Of a stretch of DNA of 64,000 nucleotides, positions 10,901 to 23,663 are shown piece after piece. The notes beneath the pieces were generated by a model, which saw nothing but the letters and a program-made list of their open reading frames with translations, searched no databases and was not told where the DNA came from. A program made the position numbers and the translations under genes. The DNA comes from Labia minor (lineage: Eukaryota > Arthropoda > Insecta > Dermaptera > Spongiphoridae), in assembly GCA_963082975.1 (NCBI GenBank), contig OY720349.1, positions 42,947,962 through 43,011,961 on the forward strand, written 5' to 3'. Position 1 is the first letter of the stretch. Every line of letters begins with the position of its first letter.

Positions 10901-12331
10901 GTCATATTTAGTATATCATTATTTTATTTATTTAAAAAAAAATAAGATTTTTAAGGGTATTAGTATATTTTTTACTAATTTTTATGTATCGTCCTTTTAG
11001 ATTCACTGTTCAAAAATCACAAATAATTAAATACACACCCTGGAAAATGAAATATATATTAATGGTTAAGATAACAATTTATTTAGAATTTTAGAGTGTT
11101 AAATAAAGTTTGAAAATTTAATTTTTGTAAATAATTTATATGAAATTTTAAAAAAACTTATTGAAAACGTTGAATCTTCAATGATTAATAAATCAGACAT
11201 TTGAGATGTTGTAAAATATTTTCCAATAATATATATATTTGATTGAAAATTTATTATTTTCTGAAAATTGTAACATAAAAATTTTATTTTTTAGATATGG
11301 TAAGTGTGTTAAAGGGAGATTTGAAACCGATTATCTAAAATACCTATAAAGAGGAAATTATCATATTATGATCATAAAAAGGTGATTAAGAATAAGATTC
11401 CCTATGCCTATTTAAATTTCAACAATAAAAGAAACAATTAAGTGCAAATCAAATGCAAATATTCAAAATTCGATTTTTTTTTTCCAGAAAATAAAATTTA
11501 AATAAGACTTATGTTTGATTGAATCCAATTCCAAAATTAAATTTAATTTTGTTTTTAGACACACAGCACATAGACGAGGATTTAATATTATATATAAATG
11601 TATTACTAATCCTATTATTATTGAATCTTTCCCTTTCGATTTTAATTGCTCCCCGAGCTCTAGGTGTAAATTGTGATAATTATTTACAAAGAGAAAGAGA
11701 TATTTCAAAATGTTAAACTAATTATTGTACTAGCGTCATAATAATAATCCAAGCATAAAATATGCATTCGATTGCCTCTAATGAAGTTTGAATTATTAGT
11801 ATCATGTTGATTCGACTGGAATGCCTGTTGACAAATAATCCATGGTAGAAGAATTGACGGGGTGAGCTTCACTCTGGCTTATTTACCAACATGTTCAATG
11901 AACTCTGCTGTAAAATGTTCACTTTAATTTCAATTGAATACTCATATAGATATAAATACGTACAACAGATAACATTCTAATCGATATCTCGTTATTTATT
12001 CAATGGAACTTTACAACGCATTCAAGATTAATTGAGTAAAATATAATATATAATCTATACAGAACAATATCTATCTATCTATTATATATAATAGATAGAT
12101 ATAATATTGTTGACAAATTTAATAATTTAATTCACTCACAACAATTAATTTTTTTTAATCACTAGAAATTGAAGAAAATTACATTACCCGCAAATAGAGC
12201 TCGAATTATTGTTTATTTTCGAGAATTCATTCCTGAAAATGATTTAATAAAAAAATTTGTAATTTTCATTTACGATTTTTTGAAGTTTTTAGAGAGTAAA
12301 TGAAAAAAATAAAAAATGTATTTTAAAATAA
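10901..12331. other. A+T-rich intronic DNA
   Basis: Mostly low-complexity A/T-rich sequence. 11750-11930 is more balanced but unrecognised. A short palindromic TATCTATCTAT block occurs near 12069-12102. No coding or repeat ends were recognised. Confidence 0.5.
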
Positions 12332-12737
12332 TCTATAATAATAAATGTGTAAATATGTAATGTGTCTGTCTGTCTGTCTGTCTGACCGAGCTCTCCAGCC
12401 AAATCTATCGCACGCAGGGACCTGGAATTTTTTACACGGAAGCACAAAGGGGCTGGCCACCAGACCTCGAAGCCCGATTTTTGATTTTTGAATTAGAAAA
12501 ATTTTAAAAAAATTATAAAGAATAATTAATGAAAAATAGTTTAGTTACCATACTAGATCATAGAGGCGCTGGTGGCGATAATTTGGCGGTAATTTAAATT
12601 CTGAGCAATGTGCAGATAAAAATCTTTTTATATATCTATTGATATTTACAATATCTCAATTGATCTTATTGACCTTTTAAACTTTGAAAACATTCACATT
12701 ACGGCTATAATTTAATACTATTAATTTTTAAGATTAT
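12332..12737 (+). mobile_element. Hel-2 Helitron-like element, 3' end lost
   Basis: It starts TCTATAATAATAAATG after a host A, then has a TGTC run and ACCGAGCTCTCCAGCC. It matches 29264-29670 along its length but lacks the final CTAG. It includes, in reverse, a stretch like the 5' end of family Hel-1 (GAGCAATGTGCAGATAAAA). Confidence 0.65.
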
Positions 12738-12884
12738 TTTAATTAAGAAAATTTGATCTCATAATTGGATTTTCACGTAAGATTTTAATATATAATATAT
12801 TTTTTAATATTATTTTTATAGTAGTTTAGTGTTATGCTAATTTTATATTTTATTTTTTAATTAGTATCAGAGAGAATAATATTT

Positions 12885-13107
12885 GCAAAGAATTTAAATC
12901 GAGGTTGCAATCTGGAAATTATTATCAAAGGGGATCAAAATTATTAAATTATTAATTGTATTATATGGGTGGGAGGCATGGTCTATAACCCTGGGAGATG
13001 AGAGTAAATTCAGAGTATTTGAGAATAGGATTCTTCCCAGCATTTATGGGCCAAAGAAAGATGAGGACACCGGGGAATGGCGGAGACTGCATAACAAGGA
13101 ATTGCGA
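12885..13107 (+). pseudogene. LINE reverse-transcriptase fragment inside Helitron debris
   Basis: The plus strand reads LYGWEAWSITLGDES, then KFRVFENRILPSIYGPKKDE and GEWRRLHNKEL. It stops abruptly and joins Helitron internal sequence that elsewhere lies in the opposite relative orientation, so this block has been rearranged. Confidence 0.7.
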
Positions 13108-13790
13108 CCTCCATCCAACAGTTATTTTCTCTCAAGTTTCTTGCTTCTCTTAATCATGTGATCTATATATTTAATTTTTTTATGATTCATTATAATAAAA
13201 TTTAAACAAATAAAAGTTTTCACTTTGTTAATTTATATAAATTTCAATTTAAACTGATTGTGAGTCATACGCTTTGCCAAGACTCTGAATAATTTGTGTA
13301 CAGAAATATTGAATGTTATTAGCGAGATTTGATATAATGTTGTCTGATCTGTCCTTAATCTGAATTAGAAGAAAATTATAAATTGCCTCCTTTTCCAGTG
13401 CAATTCATTTACCCATCCATGTGGCATAAGGCATCTTAATTTCTTAACACTCAGTTTTTTAAAATTTAAAATAGAGGGTGAGAAAGTGTTTTAAAATATA
13501 TTTGAATAGTCTATATATTCTATATATCAGTAATTTTTTTCTGAATATCAAGTTGATTTTAAAAATTTCTATTCTTTATGCATATGATTGATTACATGTG
13601 TTAAAATTTAGAAAAATTCAAATATTAATAATTAATAAATAATTTTTAAATTTATATACAATTTAATATTATTTTTTATTAATATCATATGAAAAAAAGA
13701 GAATTTATTAAAAATTAAAAATAAAAAAGAAGCCTATTAATAAAAAAATATAATAGAATACAATAATTTTGATTTAAAACAAATTTTAAA
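13108..13790 (-). mobile_element. Hel-1 Helitron internal fragment
   Basis: It matches about 4165-4800 of the large Helitron in the same orientation (for example CATCCAACAGTTATTTTCT and ATTATAAATTGCCTCC). Both Helitron ends are missing. Confidence 0.7.
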
Positions 13791-14572
13791 AATATACTCA
13801 ATATAAAAAAGAAAAATTTAAAACATCTAAATAATATAAATATATAAATAAAGTGTGAATATAGTTATAACATATAATACTTTCTTCTTTCTATATACCA
13901 TATATAAAACCCTCCACCAAAGTCATAATCATATATATTCTAAAAAAAAAGAAGTTGCATATTTATTAATTTATTTTTTTGATTTAATTTGATTTGAGAC
14001 TTGTGGGAGAACTCAAACTGAAAACAAATACATGCCCTATATACACATAGATATATAAGCTTCATAATATCTGAAACTTGATCTTAACTTAAGGATCTCT
14101 ATTTACCTGTTATTTTACTAAAGTAAATTTGAATGTATAAGTTTTAGACTCTTGAATGATAACTTATTCATTTATATTACATATTATATATATTATACTA
14201 TATATATAGAGTCTTTATTTTAAAACTTTAACGCATAGAACATTTTTAAAATTTCAATAAATATCATATGTCACAGGAGTTTACATTTCATATCCTACAT
14301 AAAGTTTCATTTTCTTAATGATTGTAATTATACTACAATACTACAATATATTCTATATAAATAATAAAATAAATGAAATAAAATGTAATTTATATGAAAT
14401 ATATATTTTTTTATCTAATGAATACTAAGTTTTTATTTATTATTTGATAATTTAGAAAATTTTATTTTTGAAAATTTAAGTAAATGTGTGAGATTTATTT
14501 AATTTCTGTATATTAAAACTTTAATTTATATTTTGTTTTTCTTCTTTTTTGTAATATAATCATTAAATTAAT
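13791..14572. other. A+T-rich intronic DNA, nothing recognised
   Basis: The stretch is low-complexity A/T-rich sequence with AT dinucleotide runs. Confidence 0.6.
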
Positions 14573-15015
14573 ACTACCATAAAGTGATCACATTTTCATT
14601 GAGAAAAAGCGGGACAAATTGGATGAAATGAGAATTAGAATTTAATATATTTACTTGTACAAAAAAATGTATTTATTATTAATAATTGATAACTATAAAA
14701 ATAGTTGTAAAAATATTAATTTCAATATCATGATTGTTAATCAAATTAAATTTTTTATTTAAAAAAGAATTTCTTTCACATTCATATTTTTGATCCAAGT
14801 GAATATTGTGCAATATATTCGAATCATTTATTACAATGTCCTTAAATATTTCACATGATTGGTTAAATTATATTTTACAGTTATTATAGATTTTAAAGTT
14901 TTAATGTTCAACTGCTTTATATATTTTTACATTACATTTAAAATAAGAAATGCAGATATTTTCTAAAAATCGACGGGACGCGGGACAGTTCCGTAAAAAT
15001 CGGGATGTCTGGTCA
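14573..15015. mobile_element. Possible small DNA transposon with short inverted ends
   Basis: The left end AAAGTGATCA and the right end TGGTCACTTT are imperfect inverted repeats. Inside each end lies a GCGGGAC motif (14608 and 14976). No clear target duplication was found. The hAT MITE at 15024 inserted at its right edge. Confidence 0.35.
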
Positions 15016-15023
15016 CTTTAGTA

Positions 15024-15311
15024 CAGGGATGTCCAACACGCGGCCCACTCAAAGTTTTGATGCGGCCCACTATCGACTCATTTTGGAGTTAAATTTTAAA
15101 GGATTCACAGTCCGGCAAGCGACCTATAACTTCGAGGCTATAAAAAAAGGCTGCAACATTCAAAAACAAAAAACCACCTCTATCCCCAAAAAACTCCATA
15201 AGTTTTGAGACATTCACTAGCTAGGCTTAACATATTCTGGTAATTTTGCGGCCCAGTTAAATATTTAAGTTTGCGATGTGGCCCATTAAATTAAAAGGTT
15301 GGACATCCCTG
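15024..15311. mobile_element. hAT-type MITE, 288 bp
   Basis: The ends are CAGGGATGTCCAACACG and, in reverse complement, CAGGGATGTCCAACCTT, with subterminal GCGGCCCA-like motifs. A perfect 8-bp target duplication CTTTAGTA flanks it at 15016-15023 and 15312-15319, as expected for hAT transposition. It encodes no transposase. Confidence 0.9.
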
Positions 15312-15454
15312 CTTTAGTATAACATGTTATAATGGAATATAATACGCCTTATACTAATTTATTTATTATTATTTCATTTGATTTTAAATTTATAAATTTT
15401 AAGCATTGAATAGAAATATATTTTTATATTTCTAATACTAATAGTACTAATAAT

Positions 15455-15618
15455 TATAAAATAGGCCCCTACCCCGAAGTAATGCTAACGCGGTTCCAGG
15501 GTAGAGGGCTCTGAAGTGAAGGAGGGGTTTTTAGTGGTTACACCACACACGCAGTAATGACGATTATTGTATGGTCTGAAAAGATTTTCCCCCCTAACCC
15601 AAAAAAAAAAAAAAAAAA
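15455..15618 (+). mobile_element. Retroposed short element with poly-A tail and 14-bp target duplication
   Basis: The target duplication ATAGTACTAATAAT lies at 15441-15454 and 15619-15632. Between them is a G+C-richer body with GGTTCCAGGGTAGAGGGCTC and GAGGGGTTTTTAGTGG, ending in a long A run. This looks like a 5'-truncated LINE 3' end (the GGTTTTTAGTGG style is common in jockey/R1-like tails) or a SINE. Class is uncertain; retroposition is clear. Confidence 0.8.
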
Positions 15619-15639
15619 ATAGTACTAATAATAAGTATA

Positions 15640-16985
15640 AGGAAAGAGTGACATTTTTTAAAGGTTTATATTTAGAATATTAAAAATACATTTTTATTTT
15701 TATATTTTCTAATTTGTATATTTGTATTTGTATTATAATAAAACATTTGTTAGAAAAATAGAAATATTTTAAATTAGGTTTTATGAATTTACTTGAGATT
15801 ATAGATTGAAGAATGAGTACAAAGATGAAAAGTTGAAACGTGCAAATGTTCAAAAGGATTAACGGAAAATAGCTATTTATTAAAATAACATATTTAAAAA
15901 AAAAATAAATAGCAATGTATAGGGCAAGTCTTTGATCTATTTTTTTTCATCCATTGCTTTATTTAACTCTATAATAATTAAATTAATGAAGTTAGTATTC
16001 AGTGTTAAATATTTTCCTCTTGAAAGCGAATAAATATCTGCCTCCGAGTCGTTAATGAGTTCTCCAATTGGGACTGAGCCTCTCTCTTCCCCTTTCTCTC
16101 CTTCCTCCTCCCCTCCAACCCTCCACCCTCCACGGCTCATACTCCTTCATTTGCAAATTCTAACCGCAGCAGGCAATTTTTTTTTCTCCTCATTTCACTA
16201 TCGAGCCGAATTTCACTCCATTTAGAATCTCAAGTTTAGTAATCGTTTGGTCCCAATGGCAGGATTAACATCAATTCCAATTAGCGAAATTGAACTCAAT
16301 TTGTCATCCGGATTCTCTCTTGTACCATTTTATTCTCATCTTGTAGATTAATTACCAAGAAAGGGTTCTCTTCTAACCAAAAATCAAATTTATTTAAGCA
16401 AGTTAAGAAAGCAATCGGAATGAGAATCCCCCATCCCCATTCCTCATTCCAGTCCAACTTTCGTATAATAATTAACTAATTTTAATGCTTTTCTTTACGA
16501 AAAAGCTTCTTCGCTTATTAGATTTTAATTTATTTCCATACCCATTGCCTTCTCTGCCTCCTGGATAAATTATTTTCTTACTCAAAATGAAAAAATAAAT
16601 TATTGTAATAAATAAAATTCACTGAGAATTTTTTTTTTTATCGATTTCTCAATGAAGAGGCAACCTTACTATTATTTTCTTTATTTTAATGAGAGAAATT
16701 GCTTAACCTTCTCTTTCTATTCTCTTACCCAACTCAAACATTATAAATGGCCAACCTCTGCTTAAATCGGCAATGTCATTTCTATCATAGAATACCAGGG
16801 AGAGAGAGAGACCCTTTCGAACTACATATTTCCTGAGAGAAGTGAACACATTGCCAATTTCTCATCCCTACATTTCCATTTAGACTCATTGGAATAAAAT
16901 AATTGAACAGACTATAAATTTATATTATTTTAAAAATGATCCTTAAATTCATTAGTAAATAGTTTGATTAAATACTTTTAGAGAT
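15640..16985. other. Unique intronic sequence with a mixed-composition block
   Basis: 15930-16800 is less A+T-rich than its surroundings, with a CT-rich tract (16079-16132) and ATTAGCGAAATTGAACTC-like TAAT motifs. It does not recur in the window. This could be regulatory sequence of the host gene. No reading frame with protein character was seen. Confidence 0.35.
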
Positions 16986-16987
16986 AA

Positions 16988-17603
16988 ATTCAAAAAACAA
17001 TTATTTTACCGGTTGTATTATATGGGTGGGAGGTATGGTCTATGACCTTAGGAGATGAGAGTAGATTCAGAGTATTTGAAAATAGGATTCTTCCCAGCAT
17101 TTATGGGCCAAAGAAAGATGAGGTCAACGGGGAATGGCGGAGACTGCATAACGAGGAATTTCATGACCTCTATGCATCTCCAGAAATAGTTAGGGTTATT
17201 AAAGCGAGAAGGCTGCGATAGGCGGGGCACGTGGCTAGAATGGGAGAGAAAAAAGATATTGATGGGGAGACCGATTAGAAAACGTCCGCTTGGAAGACCA
17301 AGGACGCGTATGAAGGGACGTAAGAGAGATGGAACAGGGGCTCAGGATATGGACACTTGGAGAAATGTGGTTGTTGCGGCCAAGGTTTCGAGTAAATTTG
17401 AGCCACATTGATAGATAGATATAACATATATAATAATAATATATATTTTAAATAAGAACACAAAAAGAAATGAATGTTTTATGTTAAATAATGATTGAAA
17501 CAAAATGGATGAAAACCTTTTACTACTTTCAACCAAATACTATGTACTCGGGGGTACAGGGGGCGGAGCCCCCGTCTAGGTCTTCGGTGCTCTGAGCAGC
17601 TAA
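16988..17603 (+). mobile_element. Hel-1 Helitron, 3' part with LINE remnant
   Basis: It holds the carried LINE remnant (LYGWEAWSMTLGDES, RVFENRILPSIYGPKKDEV, GEWRRLHNEEFHDLYASPEI), then the shared 3' region with CAGGGGGCGGAGCCCCCG. It ends GAGCAGCTAA, with one arm of the terminal hairpin lost. The 5' end is absent. Confidence 0.8.
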
Positions 17604-18384
17604 TATATATAATATTCATTAATAATTTTCAGTATTTGTTTTTTGAAAAATAATATATAGGTATATATGAATTAATAGAAATATTTTCAGTTTTGAAACA
17701 TCATTTTTCATTGTTAAATGAGTATAAGCTAACCTTTCTAATTTTATTAATTTTCTTCAAATAATTTGCGACCTTTATTTTCAAAATAAACGAACTAAAT
17801 AATATAAAATCACTTTAACCTGAATTAATAAAAAAAAAAAAAACAGTCATTAAATTGGTAGCTTTTCAATCAAAAACTTTTAGACTGATAGGAAATTTTC
17901 TAGACAATCAACTCTTGAGATTTGTTAAAACCAATTTGTTAACTAACAATAAAGTTAATGGCTAAGTTTATAAATGTAATTACAAGTTGTTAGAATTTAA
18001 CTTAATAAAATCAATTGCAAATTATTTTTGTGGTTTATAATAGAAAAGAACAGCACACCTTTACAATAGTATATATTATGGCTCTTATTTAATGGAAACC
18101 TATAATTCTGTTACTCATTACAATAAATGGAGATCATTTACTAATTCTATGTGTAGTTAATTCACTAAAATTACATCAACGTCACATTGTTCATCTTAGA
18201 TCTTAATAAAATTATATAATTATTATAGTGTATAATATCTCTGGAACTATTTTCAAAATTATCGCACTAATTTAATAATAACTAATATTTGTTAATTTTT
18301 TATTGATGTGTTTGTAATGTATATATATATATTTAAATAAATAAATATATAAATATATGTTTAGAGAAAATTATGTATGAGGGA
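17604..18384. other. A+T-rich intronic DNA, nothing recognised
   Basis: The stretch is low-complexity A/T-rich sequence. Confidence 0.6.
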
Positions 18385-18735
18385 TTCTCTTACGGCACAA
18401 ATGGCCTATGTAACTGTTGTACCTTGAGTTTTTTTTTTTAATAAACTACATCGTAGGCAAATACAGCGCCTATCAAGAGGGTTATATTAATTAGGTGTTC
18501 TATGTTCAATAGAACGGGTCTTATCAAAATTTACTTTGATTTTCTTGATCGGAGGCACTTCTTTTAATCAAGTAGCTTCCCAATTTTGATCCCAGAGGCT
18601 GCATTGTCCCGTCTCATAGACCTCAGCCAGAGAAATTCCCTTGCCAGGGCCAGGAATCTGAGACGACGAGAAAGTGAGCCAACTCTGTTGCCTCTCACCC
18701 CGTGGCGCGTTTTAAATAAAATAAAAAAAATCTGG
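18385..18735. repeat. Unclassified retroposon-like block
   Basis: A G+C-richer block runs from ATGAGGGATTCTCTTACGG to a tail AAATAAAATAAAAAAAAT. Its sharp change in composition and A-rich tail suggest a retroposed sequence. No target duplication or tRNA-like promoter was identified. It abuts a DINE-like element. Confidence 0.35.
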
Positions 18736-19046
18736 AAATACTATAGAAGTTTAATAGAATTTTTAATCATGTGAAAAACTATTAAACATATATCTTTATT
18801 TTTAAAGTAAGTTAGAGAAAAAAAAAATCAAAACGTTGTAGGTAATGACCCTCTTCCGGTTGATCTTCATTTCTCGAAAGTTAAAAGAAAACTACGAATT
18901 TTGAATAATGCCCGTGTACCAAATTTCATTATTCTAACTCAAACCGTTTTTGCGTAATCTTGTCTCTACATACACACAAACCCCCCTCCCCCACACAGAC
19001 ATTTTTCTCAACCTTAGTGAAAATGACTCAGGGAGATAGTAAAAAT
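18736..19046 (+). mobile_element. HINE-B DINE-like element, 5' truncated
   Basis: It matches the 3' half of the family at 21612, 40960 and 43304, including AATCATGTGAAAAACTATTA, CCCTCTTCCGGTTGA, an ACACA microsatellite and CTTAGTGAAAATGACTCAG. It ends GAGATAGTAAAAA. The 5' hairpin is missing. Confidence 0.7.
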
Positions 19047-19922
19047 ATATAAATATCTATTGATTGTAAATTTAACTATATATTTTACATATATATATAT
19101 TATTATTAAATTACATAATATAATGACTTATTAATTAATAATTATAATTATTAATAAATTATATTATTTAAATATATTTGGTAATGCTTTATAATAATTA
19201 TATCCTATATACTTATATCATATATGTATATAAAAGAATTGCTTAATCTACAATATTTCTAAATGAAAGTTAATGAATAACGTGAAAAATATTTTATCCA
19301 TTGAAAGAGTGTCTTTTTTTCATCTCCATTATATTCAGAATAATTAATATATAGTGAATTTTTTTATATTTAATTTATTATTTTTTTGGACCAAAGCCAG
19401 AATATTATCCATTCAAGAGTTAATTTTAATGCATTTTTCTAGTTTTTTTTTTTGTTCAACTTTTTAATATTCCTGTATATAAACAAATATATATATATAT
19501 ATATATATAATCACATTCACACGCTTTTCTCTACATTTATTTATCGAAAAATGGTCATAATGACGTTAAGAGGTTTTGATTATTTTTAATATTTCATAAT
19601 ATCTAAATGTGGTTAAAATCTTAGATTATTTAAAAAATAAAGAAAAAGAGATTTTATAAGTATCTTAGTTAATTAAAAGTAAATTAATTTCTTAATATTA
19701 TAATATATATAATAATAATATATTTAAGTTAACACTAATCAAATGGCATCCAAAGAGTTTAAGATACCAATAAATTAAATTGTAGTTTTCTATTGTTTAG
19801 CGGGCCGCCCAAATTTGTTAATCGTTAAATATCATTAAAAAAAATAATAATGAAGTTAATAGATTTAATCATAGGAATTCATTGAAAAATTATATTTTTT
19901 TAAAACAAAAAGTAAATGAAAT
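19047..19922. other. A+T-rich intronic DNA, nothing recognised
   Basis: The stretch is low-complexity sequence with (AT)n at about 19488-19508. Confidence 0.6.
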
Positions 19923-20282
19923 AAGTTGAACTGTGGCCAGGTACGAACCGACCGACGGTTTGAAGTAAATTAATTTCCAGCTACAGAAACAATTTCAAAT
20001 AATTTTAATATATCTATTAATGCAATAAAAAACAGATATGGATAAAAGATAAATATTTTTAATTTTATTTTATTTATAATATATATGCAAGACCAGGCTG
20101 TGACGTCATGAATGGCTGGATGACGTCATATAATTTTAAATTAAGAAAAAACTAGTAAAGATGATTTTTCTCGAGGATAAAACCAATATAAAGTGAATGA
20201 TTGGTGGAGATATGTAAAAACTCCACATGTGAAATTTGGTGTGAAAACAATACTTCCCTTACTATCCACGGTCGGTAAAAAA
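19923..20282 (+). mobile_element. HINE-A DINE-like element, short form (about 360 bp)
   Basis: It has both family ends (AAGTTGAAC...CCGACCGACGG and GGTCGGTAAAA) but lacks the roughly 270 bp that lie between the two internal direct repeats of the long form. Only one chimeric repeat (GAATGATTGGTGGAGATATG) remains. The same short form occurs at 49240. Confidence 0.75.
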
Positions 20283-20639
20283 AACCCATTTAATAATCAT
20301 AGTTTAAATGTTTTTTAACACTTTGTAAAGTTTAAATTACTTTATTTGTGTTAAAAATTAATTAGAAACTTCTAAGAGCATTTAAATTTAAATTATTTCC
20401 AATTGAATGTTTATTTTTTAAGTTTAACTTAAATTTCATAAAATAATATATTTTATTTTCATAAATAATACTACATTATGAATTGTTTAATATAATATTT
20501 GTTGTTACATTGTAAAATTTCCATTATTAAAGATGAATAGATTATATATAATATATAAAAGAGGGAATATTGTTTTTATAGTAAATGTAACATTTTCTTT
20601 TCCTTAAGATAATAGCGTAGGAAAAGTCAGAATTTAAAA

Positions 20640-21320
20640 TTTCTTTTCAAGTTCGTTCCGTGACAATAATCGTGTTCTTTGGATTCACACCAACTCCAAC
20701 GGGGATGTAAGTTTTCTGCATTGTCAGTGTAACAGTTGGAAAGCTAAGCAGAAACATTTATCCGCTTTGCCTACATTGCAAGTGAAGTGACTGGGCCGAC
20801 TGTATAGAATTAACAATCAAGTGGCGTCTTGTCTCTTCGTCTTCTCAAAAGCGAATACGAGAAACCCTTCCAGCTATAAAAAGTTTGTCTTACAGGAAGA
20901 GAAAGGGAAAGAAAGAGAGGGATCAAAAAAAAAAAAAAAAAAGAAGAAGTAAAATAAAGAAAAGAATTAACACTTTTCTTTAAGATCCAAACGGAACAAC
21001 CACTCATAAAGCAAAATAAAAGGTTGCAAGAGTGGTCTGTAAATCTCACCTTTGTTCCAATGTTTTAACCATGTCGAGAACACACCTCGAGAGTACCGTA
21101 AACGTTGGCGTTACTTTAATAAGCCATCATGATTATACAAATAGAGGGGACATTTTCAATAAATCACAGGGTGTATTTTATCCCAGGCGAGAAGCGAAGG
21201 TATAAAATGTCAGTCTTTTGGGCAAAACGTCGCCCGTAAACTGAAGGAAGTGGCTCTTATATGAAAGAGCTATGGTATAAAAGGAGTAGACGATATAATA
21301 CATAAAATTGCCTCTGTGTG
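20640..21320. other. Unique, less A+T-rich intronic block
   Basis: The block has balanced composition, does not recur in the window, and contains TATAAAA-like and CG-containing motifs. It shows no exon signature on either strand. It may be conserved non-coding DNA of the host gene. Confidence 0.3.
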
Positions 21321-21611
21321 TGTGTGTGAATATAGTTATATACTAACCTACCAAACTCACGCGATAATTCATACAAAAAAGAAAATATTTCATGAGAACA
21401 ATATGAGACAAAATCTTAAAAAAAGAGTATGCCCCCCGGGATACAGGACATAGATAAAAACTTTACAAATTTTTTGAATAAATTACATTTAATATTATAA
21501 GAAGCACCTATTAATATAAACAAAGATTAAACAAACTATTCATTATAATCATTTAAAAACTGACATGAAGAAGGAAGGAGAGGGGATTACAAATGAAGAT
21601 TAATTTCATAA

Positions 21612-22189
21612 TTTTTATTATCTCGTAAGAGATAGTATTGCGATCACGAAAATTTTCGATGACGAGATTTTGATGTTTTTATAAGTTTTGAAGGTTCCTG
21701 AATCATTTTCACTAAGGTTGAGAAAAATGTCTGTGTGTGTATGTGTGTGTGTATGTATGTAGACAAGATTGCGCAAAAACGGTTTGAGCTAGAATGATGA
21801 AATTTGGTACATGAGCATTATTCAAAATTCGTAGTTTTCTATCAACTTTTGAGAAAAGTAGCTCAACTGGAAGAGGGTCATTACTTACAACGTTTTGATT
21901 TTTTTTCCTCTAAAGTGACCGTAAAAATAAAGATATATGTTTGATAATTTTTCACATGATTAATAATTGTATAAAACTGCTATATATAGAATTTTAGCTT
22001 GATTGATTCGCTGAAATTACCAGAATTAATCAACATGTGATGTGGTGCCATCAACAAAAAGCCAAACATGCGCTGGTTTAATATTTATTATTTATAATTT
22101 ATAATTAATTAAAGTTAATTTAAATATAATATATTATGTTATTTTATCCAATTCAAATTGCGAGATAGTCGAGTGGAGACACTCCAGCT
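21612..22189 (-). mobile_element. HINE-B DINE-like element, full length
   Basis: On the minus strand it starts AGCTGGAGTGTCTCCACTCG (a hairpin with TGGAG/CTCCA arms), then ACTATCTCGCAATT. It passes through CCCTCTTCCAGTTGAGC and an ACAC/CATA microsatellite, and ends with a hairpin TATCTCTTACGAGATA followed by ATAAAAA. The phrase AGCTAGAATGATGAAATTTGG (read on the plus strand) resembles that in Drosophila DINE-1. Confidence 0.72.
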
Positions 22190-23078
22190 AATTTTTTTTA
22201 AAATTTATTCAAATGATGGCTATATTTTCAATAATAAAATTATTGATAATACACAATTCTCTGTGTTAATTGACAAATGTGGATGATATTATTTATATAT
22301 ATAATTCAAATTTAGGAATTAATTTTAATATAATTATTATGAAGGGGAAGGGAGAGAGAAGTGCTCATCATCACTTTATATGAGGTGATTAATGAGCTAG
22401 TAAGCTCAAGTGTAATTGCATGAAGGCCTAATAATAAGTGTATATGTAGCTGGAAAGCCGATAGTAATGTAGGTTGTGAGCCAATTGACGATATATCCGT
22501 GACTAGAATCTCGTTTAATCAATTACATTCAATAGCTTTGTATAAGCTAAATATTATATATAATATAATATAAATATAATATATACCTATATAAATTAAC
22601 TACTTTTTAAACTATTAAATATTTAAAGGGTATAAGTTATCTTATAAATAAGTGAATCAACGTCACATTATTTCATCGAACTATGACATCCAAATCTAAA
22701 TACTAAATTGTGATTTCCACCCCAGAATAAAAAATTAAGCACTAGAAATAATTCATAAACATAATCATAATTTAAAAATTTGAAAATTTTGATATCAAAA
22801 ATAATTTAAGGATGAAAATTAAGGGTAACACATTTCAGAAAATTAATAAAATTTATTTAGATAAATACAAATTTTAATCTTTTATTGTATTATTTTATTT
22901 AATTTAAAAATAATATAATATATATAATAAATGGGGAAGGAGGATAGCTTAATTGGTAGCGTATTGAACTAGCAAATCAGGAGTCAAATGTTTGAGAGCG
23001 TCAAGAGCAAAATTTTCAATAAAATTAATTTAAAAAAGAAAAAATGTGCTCCCCAACCCTAGGATCCCGATAGAGATA

Positions 23079-23663
23079 CAGGGGTTGGACAAAAATATGG
23101 AAACATCTTGTGAAATGCATGTTTGAAAAGAAAGAATGATTTTAATGAAATAAGTAGGTGCCGCTGGCGTTTTTGACTATTGACGCCACCTATACAACTT
23201 CGTAAATGTGCTAAACAGTTCAGTTGTTGTCGGAGTACTGTTATGTGAGGTTGTCATTGCATTATGTCAGAGTTAACAAACTTCGAACGTGGGCAAATTG
23301 TTGGAGCACGTATGGTAGGTGCTTCCGTAAGCAAGGTAGCCGAGGTGTTTAGTGTATCAAGAGGTACTGTATCGAAGATTTATTCCGCATATTTGAAAAG
23401 CGGAAAATCATCATCTGCTAAATCACAGCGCGGTCGAAAGTGTGTCCTGAGTGATCGTGACAGACGATCATTAAGGGCAATTGTGACGAAAAATAAGAAG
23501 ACCACAGCTGCAAAAGTTACTGCTGAAATGAATGTTGTGTTACCGAACCCTGTGAGTACCAAAATAATTAGAAGGCAGCTTCATAAACAGGGAATTTCTG
23601 GCCGTGGTTAAGCAAAGAAACATGTTTTTTTAAAGGTGTTTCCATATTTTTGTCCAAACCATG
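23079..23663 (+). mobile_element. Tc1-type transposon derivative, 585 bp, with TA target duplication
   Basis: Both ends carry inverted repeats with the core TTGGACAAAAATATGG, each bounded by a TA (23077-23078 and 23664-23665). It keeps the transposase N-terminal half and the 3' end, with the catalytic middle deleted. It lies inside a SINE. Confidence 0.93.
23264..23611 (+). pseudogene. Tc1-like transposase, N-terminal DNA-binding half
   Basis: The 115-residue frame begins MSELTNFERGQIVGARMVG and contains two helix-turn-helix units: about residues 8-48 (VSKVAEVFSVSRGTVSKIY) and about 66-112 (TTAAKVTAEMNVVLPNPVST). A basic GRK motif lies between them. This is the paired-like DNA-binding domain that Tc1 transposases use to bind their terminal repeats. 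The DDE catalytic domain is deleted: the frame runs into a stop and directly into the 3' terminal repeat. The protein could at most bind ends, not transpose. A sister copy with a different deletion is at 58628-59216. Confidence 0.9.

Noticed and set aside
21300-21330. Short TG run as a regulatory Z-DNA site
   Set aside because: It is a short microsatellite of a kind common throughout such introns.
22937-23010. tRNA gene on the plus strand
   Set aside because: The B box is degraded and the sequence is the head of a longer SINE.
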